Shown: positions 9,922 to 19,423 of the stretch, in pieces
Numbering within the stretch: position 1 is the first letter of the stretch
Layout of the letters: each line of letters starts with the position of its first letter
Origin: Neoroseomonas oryzicola
Lineage (GTDB): Bacteria; Pseudomonadota; Alphaproteobacteria; Acetobacterales; Acetobacteraceae
Direction: 5' to 3'
Length of the DNA: 64,000 bases
Assembly (NCBI RefSeq): GCF_012163135.1
Contig: NZ_JAAVUP010000002.1
Coordinates: 744,001 to 808,000 of the forward strand
Made by a program: the position numbers and the translations under genes
Notes under the pieces: model-generated
Told to the model about the DNA's origin: nothing
The model's database searches: none
The model's input: the letters and a program-made list of their open reading frames with translations, nothing else

Positions 9922-10118
9922 TGGACGTCCTGCCGCTGCTGTCCTGGCACCTCGCGGGCGGGTTCCTCGCCCTGGTGCTGCTCGGCCTGGCGCTGCGCCG
10001 CTACGGCGGCGGCGCCGTGGCGAGGGTGGGCGCGGTCCTGGTCTGGCTCGCCGTGATCGCGACCGCGGCCTGGGCCGGCGCCTCGCTCTATGACGGGCTG
10101 ATGATCCTCTACCGCTAA
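9921..10118 (+). CDS. Small two-helix membrane protein of unknown function
   Basis: This 65-aa protein has two predicted membrane helices, LLSWHLAGGFLALVLLGLAL and VGAVLVWLAVIATAAWAGA, separated by a short basic loop (RRYGGG). The ATG shares one base with the stop of the enolase-superfamily gene; an in-frame GTG lies one codon upstream. No family is recognised. Its placement suggests co-translation with the sugar-acid module, perhaps as a small membrane partner, but that is inference only. Confidence 0.55.
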   Translation: MDVLPLLSWHLAGGFLALVLLGLALRRYGGGAVARVGAVLVWLAVIATAAWAGASLYDGLMILYR

Positions 10119-10133
10119 GGCCAGGGCGGCCTT

Positions 10134-11222
10134 TCAGGCCGGCGCCGGCAGGTCGCCCGTCCGGATGAGGAAGGCTGCGCGCGCGGCGGCCTGGCGCCAG
10201 TCCGCGCCGTCCCCAGGGCAACGAACCAGGCGAAGGGTCGGGTACCAGACCGTATCCTCGCGTCCCTGCAGCCAGCGCCAGTCGGTATGCCGCCCATGGG
10301 CCAGCATCAGCGCCGGCTTGCCGAGCGCCCCCGCGAGGTGGACGACGGCGGTATCGACGCTGACCACGAGGTCGAGCGCCTCGATCGCCGCTGCGGTATC
10401 GAGGAACCAGTCCGGCCCGTTGTCGAGTTCCGGGCCGAGGCGGTCGAGCGGGAAGGGCGCCTCCTGCTCCTCCCCCGGGCCCTTCTGCAGCGAGATCAGC
10501 CGCACGCCCTGCATCCCGGCGAGCGGTGCGAAGGCTGCAAGCGGCGCCGAGCGGTACGGGTCGACGGGCGCGGCCGGGTTGCCCTGCCAGACGATGCCGA
10601 CGCGATAGCCCTCCGTTCCGATGCGCTGGCGCCAGCGCGCGACCCGGTCGGGCTCCGCGGTCAGGTATGGGATCCGCCCCCGGAACTGCTGGGGCCAGAG
10701 TCCGAGGGCACGCGGCAGGTTCAGCAGTGGCAGCCAGGCGCTGACCGCGACCCCATCACCCTCGGCGGAGGAACGCAGGTCGATCCCTTCGCAGAGCGGG
10801 GCGAGCAGGCGATGCAGGCGGGGATCCAGCACGGCATGAACGCGGGCGCCGCGTTCGCGCAGCAGCGGCAGGTAGCGCGCGAACTGGATGGTGTCACCGA
10901 GGCCCTGCTCGCCCATCACCAGCAGCGCCGGCGGCACCTTGCCGCCGCGCCAGGGGGGCACTGGCTCCGGACCATGGGCGCCTTGGCGCATGACCTGCGG
11001 ATACGCCTCCGGCATCAGGCGGAAGCGGACCTCGTAGGCGTCCCAGCCCTCGTTCCACAGGCCGGCACAGAAGCAGGCCCGGGCGAGGGCGATCTGCACC
11101 CCGGTATCCTCCGGTGCCAGGCCGCGCAGCGTGCGCAGCGCCGCGGCGGCTTCAAGGAAGCGCCCCGAGTCGCGGGCGTCCTCGATCAGCCTCAGGATTG
11201 GGTCGAGATCAGGCGTTGCCAC
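10134..11222 (-). CDS. TPR-containing protein with glycosyltransferase family 9-like domain
   Basis: The 362-aa protein has a short tetratricopeptide-like N terminus (about residues 10-60: AAALRTLRGLAPEDTGVQIA, ARACFCAGLWNEGWDAYEVR) joined to a heptosyltransferase-like fold. Markers are LLVMGEQGLGDTIQFARYLP, YRVGIVWQGNPAAPVDPYRS, ISLQKGPGEEQ and the C-terminal donor-site-like VVSVDTAVVHLAGALGKPAL. Such proteins occur widely in Acetobacteraceae and may act in glycan assembly; the substrate is unknown. The GTG start at 11222 overlaps the trpE stop by 14 nt; its ribosome site is weak, so the start is uncertain. It is the last gene of ppiD-trpE on the minus strand. Confidence 0.78.
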   Translation of the reverse strand: MATPDLDPILRLIEDARDSGRFLEAAAALRTLRGLAPEDTGVQIALARACFCAGLWNEGWDAYEVRFRLMPEAYPQVMRQGAHGPEPVPPWRGGKVPPALLVMGEQGLGDTIQFARYLPLLRERGARVHAVLDPRLHRLLAPLCEGIDLRSSAEGDGVAVSAWLPLLNLPRALGLWPQQFRGRIPYLTAEPDRVARWRQRIGTEGYRVGIVWQGNPAAPVDPYRSAPLAAFAPLAGMQGVRLISLQKGPGEEQEAPFPLDRLGPELDNGPDWFLDTAAAIEALDLVVSVDTAVVHLAGALGKPALMLAHGRHTDWRWLQGREDTVWYPTLRLVRCPGDGADWRQAAARAAFLIRTGDLPAPA

Positions 11223-12723
11223 GCTTGCGGCGGTCGGCGGCGAAGCGCACGGCCTCCTCGGCGGCACGGAACAGGGCGCGCGCCTTCTGCACGGTTTCCT
11301 CGTATTCGGCCTTGGGGTTGGAATCGGCGACGACGCCGGCGCCGGCCTGGACGTACATCACGCCGTCCTTCACCAGCGCCGTGCGCAGCGCGATGCAGGT
11401 GTCCATGCCGCCATCAGCGCCGAAATAGCCGATGCCGCCGGCATAGAGGCCACGCCGCGAGGGCTCGAGCTCCTCGATGATCTCCATCGCCCGGATCTTG
11501 GGCGCGCCGGTCAGCGTGCCGGCCGGGAAGCCCGCGCAATAGGCGTCGAGCGCGTCGAGCCCCTCGCGCAACCGCCCCTGCACCTCGGACCCGATGTGCA
11601 TGACCTGCGAATAGCGCTCGACCTGGAACTGTGCCGTGACCTTCACCGTGCCGATCGCGGCGACGCGGCCGACATCGTTGCGGCCGAGGTCGAGCAGCAT
11701 CAGGTGCTCGGCGCGTTCCTTCGGATCGGCCAGCAGTTCGGCCTCGAGCGCGCGGTCCTCCTCGGGCGTGGCACCTCGGCGGCGCGTGCCGGCCAGCGGG
11801 CGGACGGTCACCGTGTTGTCGCGGCAGCGGACCAGGATCTCCGGGCTCGCCGCGACCACCGAGAAGCCGCCGAAATCCCCGAACACCAGGAAGGGCGCGG
11901 GGTTGATCCGCCGCAGCGCGCGATACAGCGCGAAGGGCGGCAGGGCGAAGGGGGCCGAGAAGCGCTGCGAGGGCACGATCTGGAAGGCGTCGCCGGCGCG
12001 GATGTACTCCTTCGCCTTCTCCACCGCGGCGATGTAGCCGGCCTCGGTGAAGTTGCTCTCGGGTGCGGGCTGGGCGGGCAGGGCGGCGGGCGGCGCCGGG
12101 CGCGGCACCGGGCGGTCGAGCGCGGCCTCGGCCTCGTCGAGCCGGGCATTGGCCGCCTCCCACGCCGTGGCCGGGTCGCTGCCGGGCCAGACCGGGGCGC
12201 AGAGCGTCAGCGTGTCCCGCACATGGTCGAAGACGGCCATGATGGTCGGGCGCGTCATCACCGCGTCGGGGATGCCGAGCACGTCGGGATTGGTCTCGGG
12301 CAGCCGCTCGATCAGCCGCACCATGTCGTAGCCGAGGTAGCCGAACAGCCCCGCGGCCATCGGCGGCAGGCCGGGCGGCACCGGCATCCGGCATTCGTTG
12401 ATCAGCCGGCGCAGGCTCTCGAGCGCCGGCCCATCCTCGGGGGCGAAGCCGTGCGGGGCGGACAGCGCATGGCGGTTGATCTCCGCCTTGCCGCCGCGGC
12501 AGCGCCAGACCAGGTCGGGTGCGAGGCCGATCGCCGAATAGCGGCCGCGCGCCGCACCCCCTTCGATCGATTCCAGCAGGAAGGCATTGGGCTGCGCGCC
12601 GCCCGTCAGCTTCAGGAAGGCGCCGACGGGGGTGTCGAGGTCGGCCACGCGCTCGCGCACCACGATGGTGCCGCGCCCGGCCGCGAGTGCATTGCGGAAG
12701 GCGGCGAAGGAGGCGTCGTTCAT
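11209..12723 (-). CDS. trpE: Anthranilate synthase component I TrpE
   Basis: TrpE (504 aa) turns chorismate plus ammonia into anthranilate. FLLESIEGG near residue 50 is the tryptophan feedback site. The chorismate-binding domain shows DAFQIVPSQRFSAPF, PFLVFGDFGGFSVVAASPEI, VRPLAGTRRRG, MLLDLGRNDVGRVA, FPAGTLTGAPKIRAMEIIEE and YVQAGAGVVADSNPKAEYEE. Its start overlaps the ppiD stop in an ATGA, so translation is coupled to ppiD. trpG, usually next, is 3.5 kb away, separated by an inserted catabolic module and the TPR/GT9-like gene. Confidence 0.97.
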   Translation of the reverse strand: MNDASFAAFRNALAAGRGTIVVRERVADLDTPVGAFLKLTGGAQPNAFLLESIEGGAARGRYSAIGLAPDLVWRCRGGKAEINRHALSAPHGFAPEDGPALESLRRLINECRMPVPPGLPPMAAGLFGYLGYDMVRLIERLPETNPDVLGIPDAVMTRPTIMAVFDHVRDTLTLCAPVWPGSDPATAWEAANARLDEAEAALDRPVPRPAPPAALPAQPAPESNFTEAGYIAAVEKAKEYIRAGDAFQIVPSQRFSAPFALPPFALYRALRRINPAPFLVFGDFGGFSVVAASPEILVRCRDNTVTVRPLAGTRRRGATPEEDRALEAELLADPKERAEHLMLLDLGRNDVGRVAAIGTVKVTAQFQVERYSQVMHIGSEVQGRLREGLDALDAYCAGFPAGTLTGAPKIRAMEIIEELEPSRRGLYAGGIGYFGADGGMDTCIALRTALVKDGVMYVQAGAGVVADSNPKAEYEETVQKARALFRAAEEAVRFAADRRKRGNA

Positions 12724-14612
12724 CGGCCGGTGACCTGTTCGAGCAGGGTGCGGTTGACCTGTACGCCGGCACGGTTGCGCAGCGCGATGGCGAACTGTTC
12801 CTCGAGCTCGTTCTGCATCGACTGCTCGACCTCGCTGCGCAGGCGGCCGAGGCCGAGCGGATCGCTCGCGGGGTCGAAGGGCACCACCTGGACCACCTGC
12901 GCGACCGCGAAGCCGGTCCGCGTCTCGACCATGGTGGGCTCGTTGGCCTTCGCCTCGAACAGCGGGGCGATCAGTTCCGGCGGGATGCCGGCCGCGGCCT
13001 GCGGGTTGCGGCCGAAGGGGCCGATCCGCTGGGGCGTCAGCCCGGCTTCCTCGGCGGCCTGGGCCATGGTCTTGCCGCCGCGGATGGCGGCGAGCAGCCC
13101 GGCCGCCTTCTCCTCCGCCGCACGGCGGCGAGCGTCCGAAAGGAAGGCGATGCGCACCTCGTTCTCCACGCTCTCGAAGGGGCGGAGCGCGGGCGGGGTG
13201 ACGGCGCGCAGGTCGATGGCGACGAAGGCGTCGCCCATCTCGGTCATGCGGGCGGGATCGCCCTGGCGGGCGGCGAAGACCGCGCGCAGCAGCGCCTCGC
13301 GCTCGGTGTCGCCGACCGGCAGCGCGACGCGTTCGTTGGCGGGCGAGCGGCCGGAGGAATCGATGGTCGCCGTGGTCACGTCGGCACCCAGGCGCCGGGC
13401 GACGGCGTCGAGGGGCTCGCCGCCGGCCAGCGCGTCCTCGATCCGGTTCGCGCGTTCGTAGGCGAGGTCGAGGGCGCGGTCATGCGCGACCTCCTGGCGG
13501 AGCTGGTCGCGCACCTCGGCGAAGGAACGGCTGGTGGCGGGTTCGATGCGATCCACCTTCAGCACGTGCCATCCGAAGGGGCTCTGGACGGGGTCGGTGA
13601 CCGCGCCCTCGGCCGCGGTGAAGGCGGCCTCGGCCACGTTCGGAAGCGGCATGGTGCCGCGGTCGAGCAGCCCGAGGTCGGCGGCGCTGCCGCCGGCCGC
13701 GCTCGCCGCCTGCTCGATCGCCGCGAAATCGGCACCGTCGCGCCAGGTGGTCGCGAGGGTGCGGGCGGCCTCCTCGGTCGGCAGCACGGCCTGGCGCAGG
13801 GCGCGACGCTCGCCGGTCTCGAACTGGTTGCGGCGCTGCTCGTAGGCCTGCTGGAGCTCGGCGTCGGAGACCTCGATCTCGCGCGACAGGCCGGCGGGGG
13901 AGACGACGGCGATCGAGACCTCCCGGTATTCCGGGGTCGAGAAGCGCTGCGGGTTGTTCTCCTGGTACCGGCGCAGCTGCGCCTCGGTCGGCGCCTCGGG
14001 CTCGGGGATCGAGGCGAGGGGGATGTTCACCACCTCGGCGATGCGGCGTTCCATCAGCCAGGCGAGCAGCGGGGCAGTGATGGCGTCGGGGCCGGCGGCC
14101 CCCGAACGGACCGCGCCGGCGAGCTGCTGGCGCAGGATGTCGCCGGCGATGACGTTGAGGAACTGCGGCTCGCTGAGCTCGTTCTGGCGCAGCAGCGTGT
14201 CCAGCGTGGCGCGGGAGAAGGAGCCGTCCGGCCCGCGCAGGCCGGGGATGGCGAAGACCGCGTCGCGCACCGTCTCGGGCGGGGCGACGAGACCGAGGCG
14301 GCGGGCCTCCACGCGCAGCGCGCGGTCGGAGATCAGCTGCTCGATCGCGGTCGCGGCGACGGCGCGGCGGATGTTGTCGTCCGGCTCGAAGCGGTTGCCG
14401 AGCTGGCGGGCGATGCGCGCCATCTCCCGCCGCGCGGCGGCCTGGGCCTCCGGCAGTTCGATCTTCTCGCCGCCGACGGTCGCGACGGCGGTCTCGACGC
14501 CGAAGTTCCGCACCACGTCGCCCACCCCCCAGATCGCGAAGGAGAAGACGAGGATGATGAAGAGGATCCTGGCGGGCCAGGTGCCGGCGAGGCGGCGGAG
14601 CGCGGTGAGCAT
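12720..14612 (-). CDS. ppiD: Periplasmic folding chaperone PpiD/SurA-like peptidyl-prolyl isomerase
   Basis: The 630-aa protein has one N-terminal membrane anchor (ARILFIILVFSFAIWGVGDV, residues about 13-32), then SurA_N-like helices (VATVGGEKIELPEAQAAAR). A parvulin-like domain lies around residues 270-370, ending in DPVQSPFGWHVLKVDRIEP. This is the PpiD architecture: an inner-membrane chaperone assisting folding of exported proteins. The start at 14612 is just ahead of the membrane segment. ppiD upstream of trpE is common alphaproteobacterial gene order. It is divergent from tpiA across 138 bp. Confidence 0.92.
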   Translation of the reverse strand: MLTALRRLAGTWPARILFIILVFSFAIWGVGDVVRNFGVETAVATVGGEKIELPEAQAAARREMARIARQLGNRFEPDDNIRRAVAATAIEQLISDRALRVEARRLGLVAPPETVRDAVFAIPGLRGPDGSFSRATLDTLLRQNELSEPQFLNVIAGDILRQQLAGAVRSGAAGPDAITAPLLAWLMERRIAEVVNIPLASIPEPEAPTEAQLRRYQENNPQRFSTPEYREVSIAVVSPAGLSREIEVSDAELQQAYEQRRNQFETGERRALRQAVLPTEEAARTLATTWRDGADFAAIEQAASAAGGSAADLGLLDRGTMPLPNVAEAAFTAAEGAVTDPVQSPFGWHVLKVDRIEPATSRSFAEVRDQLRQEVAHDRALDLAYERANRIEDALAGGEPLDAVARRLGADVTTATIDSSGRSPANERVALPVGDTEREALLRAVFAARQGDPARMTEMGDAFVAIDLRAVTPPALRPFESVENEVRIAFLSDARRRAAEEKAAGLLAAIRGGKTMAQAAEEAGLTPQRIGPFGRNPQAAAGIPPELIAPLFEAKANEPTMVETRTGFAVAQVVQVVPFDPASDPLGLGRLRSEVEQSMQNELEEQFAIALRNRAGVQVNRTLLEQVTGR

Positions 14613-14750
14613 GGGCGCGTCCTTACCGCCCGGGGCGCGGCGGCGGAAGGGGCTGGGCGGAATGTGGGCCCCGGCGCGCACCCCCGTCCGGGTTGGAGCC
14701 CGGGCGCATTTCCGTTACCTCGCCCCGAGCATGGTTTCGAGGAGACGCCG

Positions 14751-15482
14751 ATGACCCCCGGAGTGCGCCCGCTGATCGCCGGCAACTGGAAGATGCACGG
14801 CCTCGCCGCCGACGGCCTGGCGCTGGCGCGGGCCGTGGCGGCGGGCGGGGAAGGGATCGCGGCCGAGATCCTGGTCTGCCCCCCGGCGACGCTCGTCATG
14901 GCGGTGGCAGCGGCGGTGCAGGGCGGGCCGGTCGCAGTGGGCGGCCAGGACTGCCACCTGGTCGCCAAGGGCGCCCATACCGGGGATGTCTCGGCCCCGA
15001 TGCTGGCCGATGCCGGGGCGCGCTACGTCATCGTGGGCCATTCCGAGCGCCGCGCCGACCACCATGAGACGGACGCGGTGGTGAAGGCCAAGGCGGCCTC
15101 GGCCATCGCCCATGGCCTGGTCCCGATCGTCTGCGTGGGCGAGACGCTGGCCCAGCGCGAGGCCGGGGAGGCCGAGTCCGTGGTCCGCGTCCAGGTCGCC
15201 GGCAGCCTGCCCGAGGGCTTCGTCGCCGCCGGCGGGGTGGTGGCCTATGAGCCGGTGTGGGCCATCGGCACCGGCCGGACGCCCACCGAGGCCGACATCG
15301 CGGCCATCCATGCCGCCCTGCGCCAGGCGGTCGGCCCGGCCACCCGGCTGCTCTACGGGGGGTCGGTGAAGCCGGGGAATGCGGCCGCCATCCTCGCCCT
15401 GCCGAACGTGGACGGGGCCCTGGTGGGGGGTGCGAGCCTGGTCGCGGAGGATTTCCTGGCGATTGCGCGCGCGGCGGGGTAG
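14751..15482 (+). CDS. tpiA: Triosephosphate isomerase
   Basis: TpiA (243 aa) interconverts dihydroxyacetone phosphate and glyceraldehyde 3-phosphate. PLIAGNWKMHG holds the catalytic Lys, IVGHSERRADHHE the electrophilic His, and VAYEPVWAIGTGRTPT the catalytic Glu and flexible loop; the phosphate-binding LLYGGSVKPGNA follows. GAGGAGA precedes the ATG. The frame is open far upstream, but homology begins at 14751. It starts the conserved tpiA-secG-pyrG run. Confidence 0.98.
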   Translation: MTPGVRPLIAGNWKMHGLAADGLALARAVAAGGEGIAAEILVCPPATLVMAVAAAVQGGPVAVGGQDCHLVAKGAHTGDVSAPMLADAGARYVIVGHSERRADHHETDAVVKAKAASAIAHGLVPIVCVGETLAQREAGEAESVVRVQVAGSLPEGFVAAGGVVAYEPVWAIGTGRTPTEADIAAIHAALRQAVGPATRLLYGGSVKPGNAAAILALPNVDGALVGGASLVAEDFLAIARAAG

Positions 15483-15517
15483 CCCCCGCGCCTGCCAGCC
15501 GCTAGATACGCGCCGCC

Positions 15518-15841
15518 ATGACAACCGTCCTGCTCGTCGTCCACCTTTTCGTCACCCTCGCCCTGATCGGCCTCGTCCTGCTGCAGCGCAGCGAGGGCGG
15601 CGGCCTCGGCATCGGGTCCTCGGGCGGCATGGGCTCCTTCATGGGCGGGCGCGGCACGGCAAACCTGCTGACGCGCGGCACGGCGATCCTCGGCACCTTG
15701 TTCTTCGTGCTGGCCCTGGCGCTGGCGCTGCTGAACCGCGGCGCCAGCCAGCAGAACCGCTCGATTCTCGATTCGCCGCCCCCGGCGAGCGCTCCGGCCG
15801 CCCCGTCGCTGCCCGCCGCGCCGGCCGTCCCGAACAACTAG
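15518..15841 (+). CDS. secG: Preprotein translocase subunit SecG
   Basis: The 107-aa protein has two membrane helices (LLVVHLFVTLALIGLVLLQR and AILGTLFFVLALALALLN) joined by the Gly-rich cytoplasmic loop with SEGGGLGIGSSGGMGSFMGG, the SecG signature. A Pro/Ala-rich tail follows. SecG associates with SecYE and assists SecA-driven export. TAGATA at about 15503-15508 lies only about 10 bp before the ATG, which has no clear Shine-Dalgarno sequence, so a leaderless or very short-leader transcript is possible. It sits between tpiA and pyrG as in many alphas. Confidence 0.95.
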   Translation: MTTVLLVVHLFVTLALIGLVLLQRSEGGGLGIGSSGGMGSFMGGRGTANLLTRGTAILGTLFFVLALALALLNRGASQQNRSILDSPPPASAPAAPSLPAAPAVPNN

Positions 15842-17566
<1,725 letters not shown>

Positions 17567-17571
17567 GCCTC

Positions 17572-17594
17572 GCGGAGGGGCCGCGCCCCTCCGC
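17572..17594. terminator. GC-rich hairpin after pyrG
   Basis: A perfect 9-bp stem, GCGGAGGGG at 17572-17580 pairing with CCCCTCCGC at 17586-17594, encloses a CCGCG loop and starts 5 bp after the pyrG stop. There is no T tract, so it may be a transcript-end stabiliser or a Rho-assisted site. Its GAGGGG/CCCCTC core resembles the first hairpin of the two-hairpin elements at 19491-19543 and 47415-47468. Confidence 0.5.
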
Positions 17595-17631
17595 CGCGGC
17601 GGCCCAGGCCGGGGCCGGCGATACGCCTGCG

Positions 17632-17660
17632 TTGACATCCGTTCCGGCGGGCCTCTAGCG
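17632..17660 (+). promoter_or_regulatory. Candidate sigma70-type promoter for the leader-NTF2-argC unit
   Basis: A consensus TTGACA (17632-17637) is followed after exactly 17 bp by CTAGCG (17655-17660), a weak -10 of the TAG-containing type seen before several genes here. The start of transcription would fall near 17667, only one or two bases before the ATG of the Arg-rich leader peptide, making it leaderless. Seen in sequence; activity is inferred. Confidence 0.45.
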
Positions 17661-17668
17661 TCCGCCCC

Positions 17669-17779
17669 ATGGATGGCCTGCACCTCCGCACCGCGAACCG
17701 ACGCCGTCGCTGCATCCCAGCGGCGGCCTTCGTGGCTGCGTGCAGACAGGCCCCTCCCGCGGTGCGGCCCGCTCCCTAG
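17669..17779 (+). CDS. Putative arginine leader peptide (36 codons)
   Basis: An ATG at 17669 opens 36 codons ending in TAG at 17777. The peptide begins MDGLHLRTANRRRRCIPAAA, so codons 11-14 are four consecutive Arg codons (CGA CGC CGT CGC, 17699-17710), with a fifth Arg codon at position 7. It lies between a TTGACA promoter and an intrinsic terminator, upstream of an operon containing argC. This is the layout of ribosome-mediated attenuation, where stalling at Arg codons signals low charged tRNA-Arg. There is no Shine-Dalgarno sequence; the predicted transcript begins almost at the ATG. Translation is inferred. The overlapping ATG at 17673 in another frame is not favoured. Confidence 0.5.
   Translation: MDGLHLRTANRRRRCIPAAAFVAACRQAPPAVRPAP
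17703..17727 (+). promoter_or_regulatory. Leader hairpin overlapping the Arg codons
   Basis: GCCGTCGCTG (17703-17712) pairs with CAGCGGCGGC (17718-17727) over 10 bp with a single G-U pair and a 5-nt loop. The 5' arm covers Arg codons 12-14 of the leader peptide, so a ribosome stalled there would open it. This is the position expected for the 1:2 pause hairpin of an attenuator. The role is inference. Confidence 0.5.
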
Positions 17780-17812
17780 CGGCCCACCCTCCGAGGCGGC
17801 ATCGGCCCGCAT

Positions 17813-17854
17813 CTCCGAACCCCCGCAGCCCCCCGGCTTCGGAGGTTTTTCTTT
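17813..17854 (+). terminator. Intrinsic terminator/attenuator ahead of the NTF2-argC genes
   Basis: CTCCGAA (17813-17819) pairs with TTCGGAG (17838-17844), followed at once by TTTTTCTTT (17846-17854), a rare T-rich run in this genome. The ribosome binding site (AGGAG, 17866-17870) and GTG of the next gene lie just beyond, so termination here would switch off NTF2-like and argC expression. CCTCCGA at 17788-17794 could pair with the same 3' arm as a competing fold. It could instead simply end upstream transcription. Confidence 0.6.
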
Positions 17855-17876
17855 GCCCAGTCCACAGGAGAATCCC

Positions 17877-18260
17877 GTGCACGACCACGATCGGACAGCG
17901 CCGGAATGTCCCGTCCGGCAACAGCTCGACGCCTACAACGCCCGCGACATCGACGCCTTCATGCGCTGCTGGGCCGACGACTGCCTGTACTACGCCTTCC
18001 CGGACCAGCTTCTCGCCGCCGGCGCGGTCGCTATCCGGGAACGGCACGTCGCGCGCTTCCGGGAGCCCGATCTGCACGGGCGCCTTCTGTCCCGTGTCCG
18101 CGTCGGGAACGTCGTCGTGGATCACGAGCTGGTCACGCGCACATTCCCCGAAGGGCCCGGCGAGGTGGACGTCATCGCCATCTACGAGGTGGAGGGCGGC
18201 AGGATCGCGAAGGCCTGGTTCAAGATGGGCGCGCCCCGCCTCCACGCCGGCCCGGCCTGA
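17877..18260 (+). CDS. NTF2-like/SnoaL-fold protein
   Basis: The 127-aa protein shows the NTF2-like cone fold pattern: VRQQLDAYNARDIDAFMRCW followed by ADDCLYYAFP and the late beta strands VDVIAIYEVEGGRIAKAWF. Members include isomerases, hydrolases and plain binding proteins, so function cannot be assigned. The GTG start is supported by AGGAG six bases upstream; the frame is open earlier but through the leader region. It lies 58 bp before argC on the same strand, directly after a terminator-like hairpin, so it is probably the first gene of an argC transcript. Confidence 0.72.
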   Translation: MHDHDRTAPECPVRQQLDAYNARDIDAFMRCWADDCLYYAFPDQLLAAGAVAIRERHVARFREPDLHGRLLSRVRVGNVVVDHELVTRTFPEGPGEVDVIAIYEVEGGRIAKAWFKMGAPRLHAGPA

Positions 18261-18318
18261 GGCCGCCGCGCCCTTCCTCTCCATCTTCCCTGTCTCAGCC
18301 CAGCAACAGGACACACTC

Positions 18319-19296
18319 ATGACCCTTCGCGTCGGCATTGTCGGAATCAGTGGCTTTGGCGGCGGCGAGGCGCTGCGCCTGGTCGCGGGCCACCCGTCCT
18401 TCGAACTGGTCTATGCCGCCGGCGAGGGCAGCGCCGGCAGCCTCCTGGTGGACCGGTTCCCCGGCGTGCCGGCCAGGCTGGCCGGGCTGGTGATCGAGAA
18501 ATGGGACCCGGCGAAGCTGCCGCAGCTCGACCTGCTGTTCGCCTCGCTGCCGACGGGCCGTTCGGCGGAGGCGCTGGCGCGCATCCCGAAGGCGGTGAAG
18601 ATCGTCGATATCGGCGGCGACCACCGTTATGCCGAAGGCTGGGCCTATGGCCTCGCCGATGTCTGGCCCGACCGGATCGCGGGCCACGCCCGCATCGCCA
18701 ATCCCGGCTGCTTCCCCGCCGCGGTGCTGACCACGCTCGCGCCGCTGCTGGCGAACCGGCTGATCGAGCCCGGCAACATCATCATCGATGCCAAGACCGG
18801 GATTTCCGGCGCCGGCCGGGGCGGTGCGGACAGCCGGTTCGGCTTTGCCGAGAGCAACGAGAACCTGCAGCCCTACGGCCTGCTCCAGCACGTCCACATG
18901 CCCGAGATGGCGAAGACCATCGAGCGGCTGAGCGGCGGCAGCGCGGCTGGGCTGGTGTTCACGCCACATCTGGTGCCGATGACCCGGGGCGTGCTCGTCA
19001 CCATCTACTGCCGCGGCAGCGCGACGACGGAGCAGTGCCTGGACACGGCCCGGCGCTTCTACGCGGGGCGGGCCTTCGTGCGGGTGACGGACAGGCCGCC
19101 GCAGACCAAATGGGCGACCGGCTCGAACCTCTCCTTCGTCAGCTATGCGGCGGATCCGGAGCGCAAGCTGGTGATCGCGATGGGCGTGGTCGACAATCTC
19201 GGCAAGGGCGCCGCGGGGCAGGCGGTGCAGAATGCGAACCTGATCTGCGGCCTGCCGGAGACCGCGGGGCTGGATGGACTTCCTGTCTGGCCATGA
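18319..19296 (+). CDS. argC: N-acetyl-gamma-glutamyl-phosphate reductase ArgC
   Basis: ArgC (325 aa) reduces N-acetylglutamyl phosphate to the semialdehyde in arginine synthesis. The NAD(P)-binding start is TLRVGIVGISGFGGGEALRL. The catalytic Cys131 is in IANPGCFPAAVLTTLAPL; GISGAGRGGADSRFGFAESN and the His of LLQHVHMPEM complete the active site. The ATG at 18319 follows CAGGA. The other arg genes are not in this window. The upstream Arg-codon leader suggests attenuation by charged tRNA-Arg (inference). Confidence 0.96.
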   Translation: MTLRVGIVGISGFGGGEALRLVAGHPSFELVYAAGEGSAGSLLVDRFPGVPARLAGLVIEKWDPAKLPQLDLLFASLPTGRSAEALARIPKAVKIVDIGGDHRYAEGWAYGLADVWPDRIAGHARIANPGCFPAAVLTTLAPLLANRLIEPGNIIIDAKTGISGAGRGGADSRFGFAESNENLQPYGLLQHVHMPEMAKTIERLSGGSAAGLVFTPHLVPMTRGVLVTIYCRGSATTEQCLDTARRFYAGRAFVRVTDRPPQTKWATGSNLSFVSYAADPERKLVIAMGVVDNLGKGAAGQAVQNANLICGLPETAGLDGLPVWP

Positions 19297-19423
19297 GATC
19301 TCTCGCGAGCGCGCGTTGTCCTTCTCCGGCTTGCCCGGGCCGTGTTCCGGAGCGGGCGCGAGGGACATCGCGCACGATCTTGCGCGGCGAATCTGCCCTG
19401 GGCTGGACCCTCGGGAACCGGGA

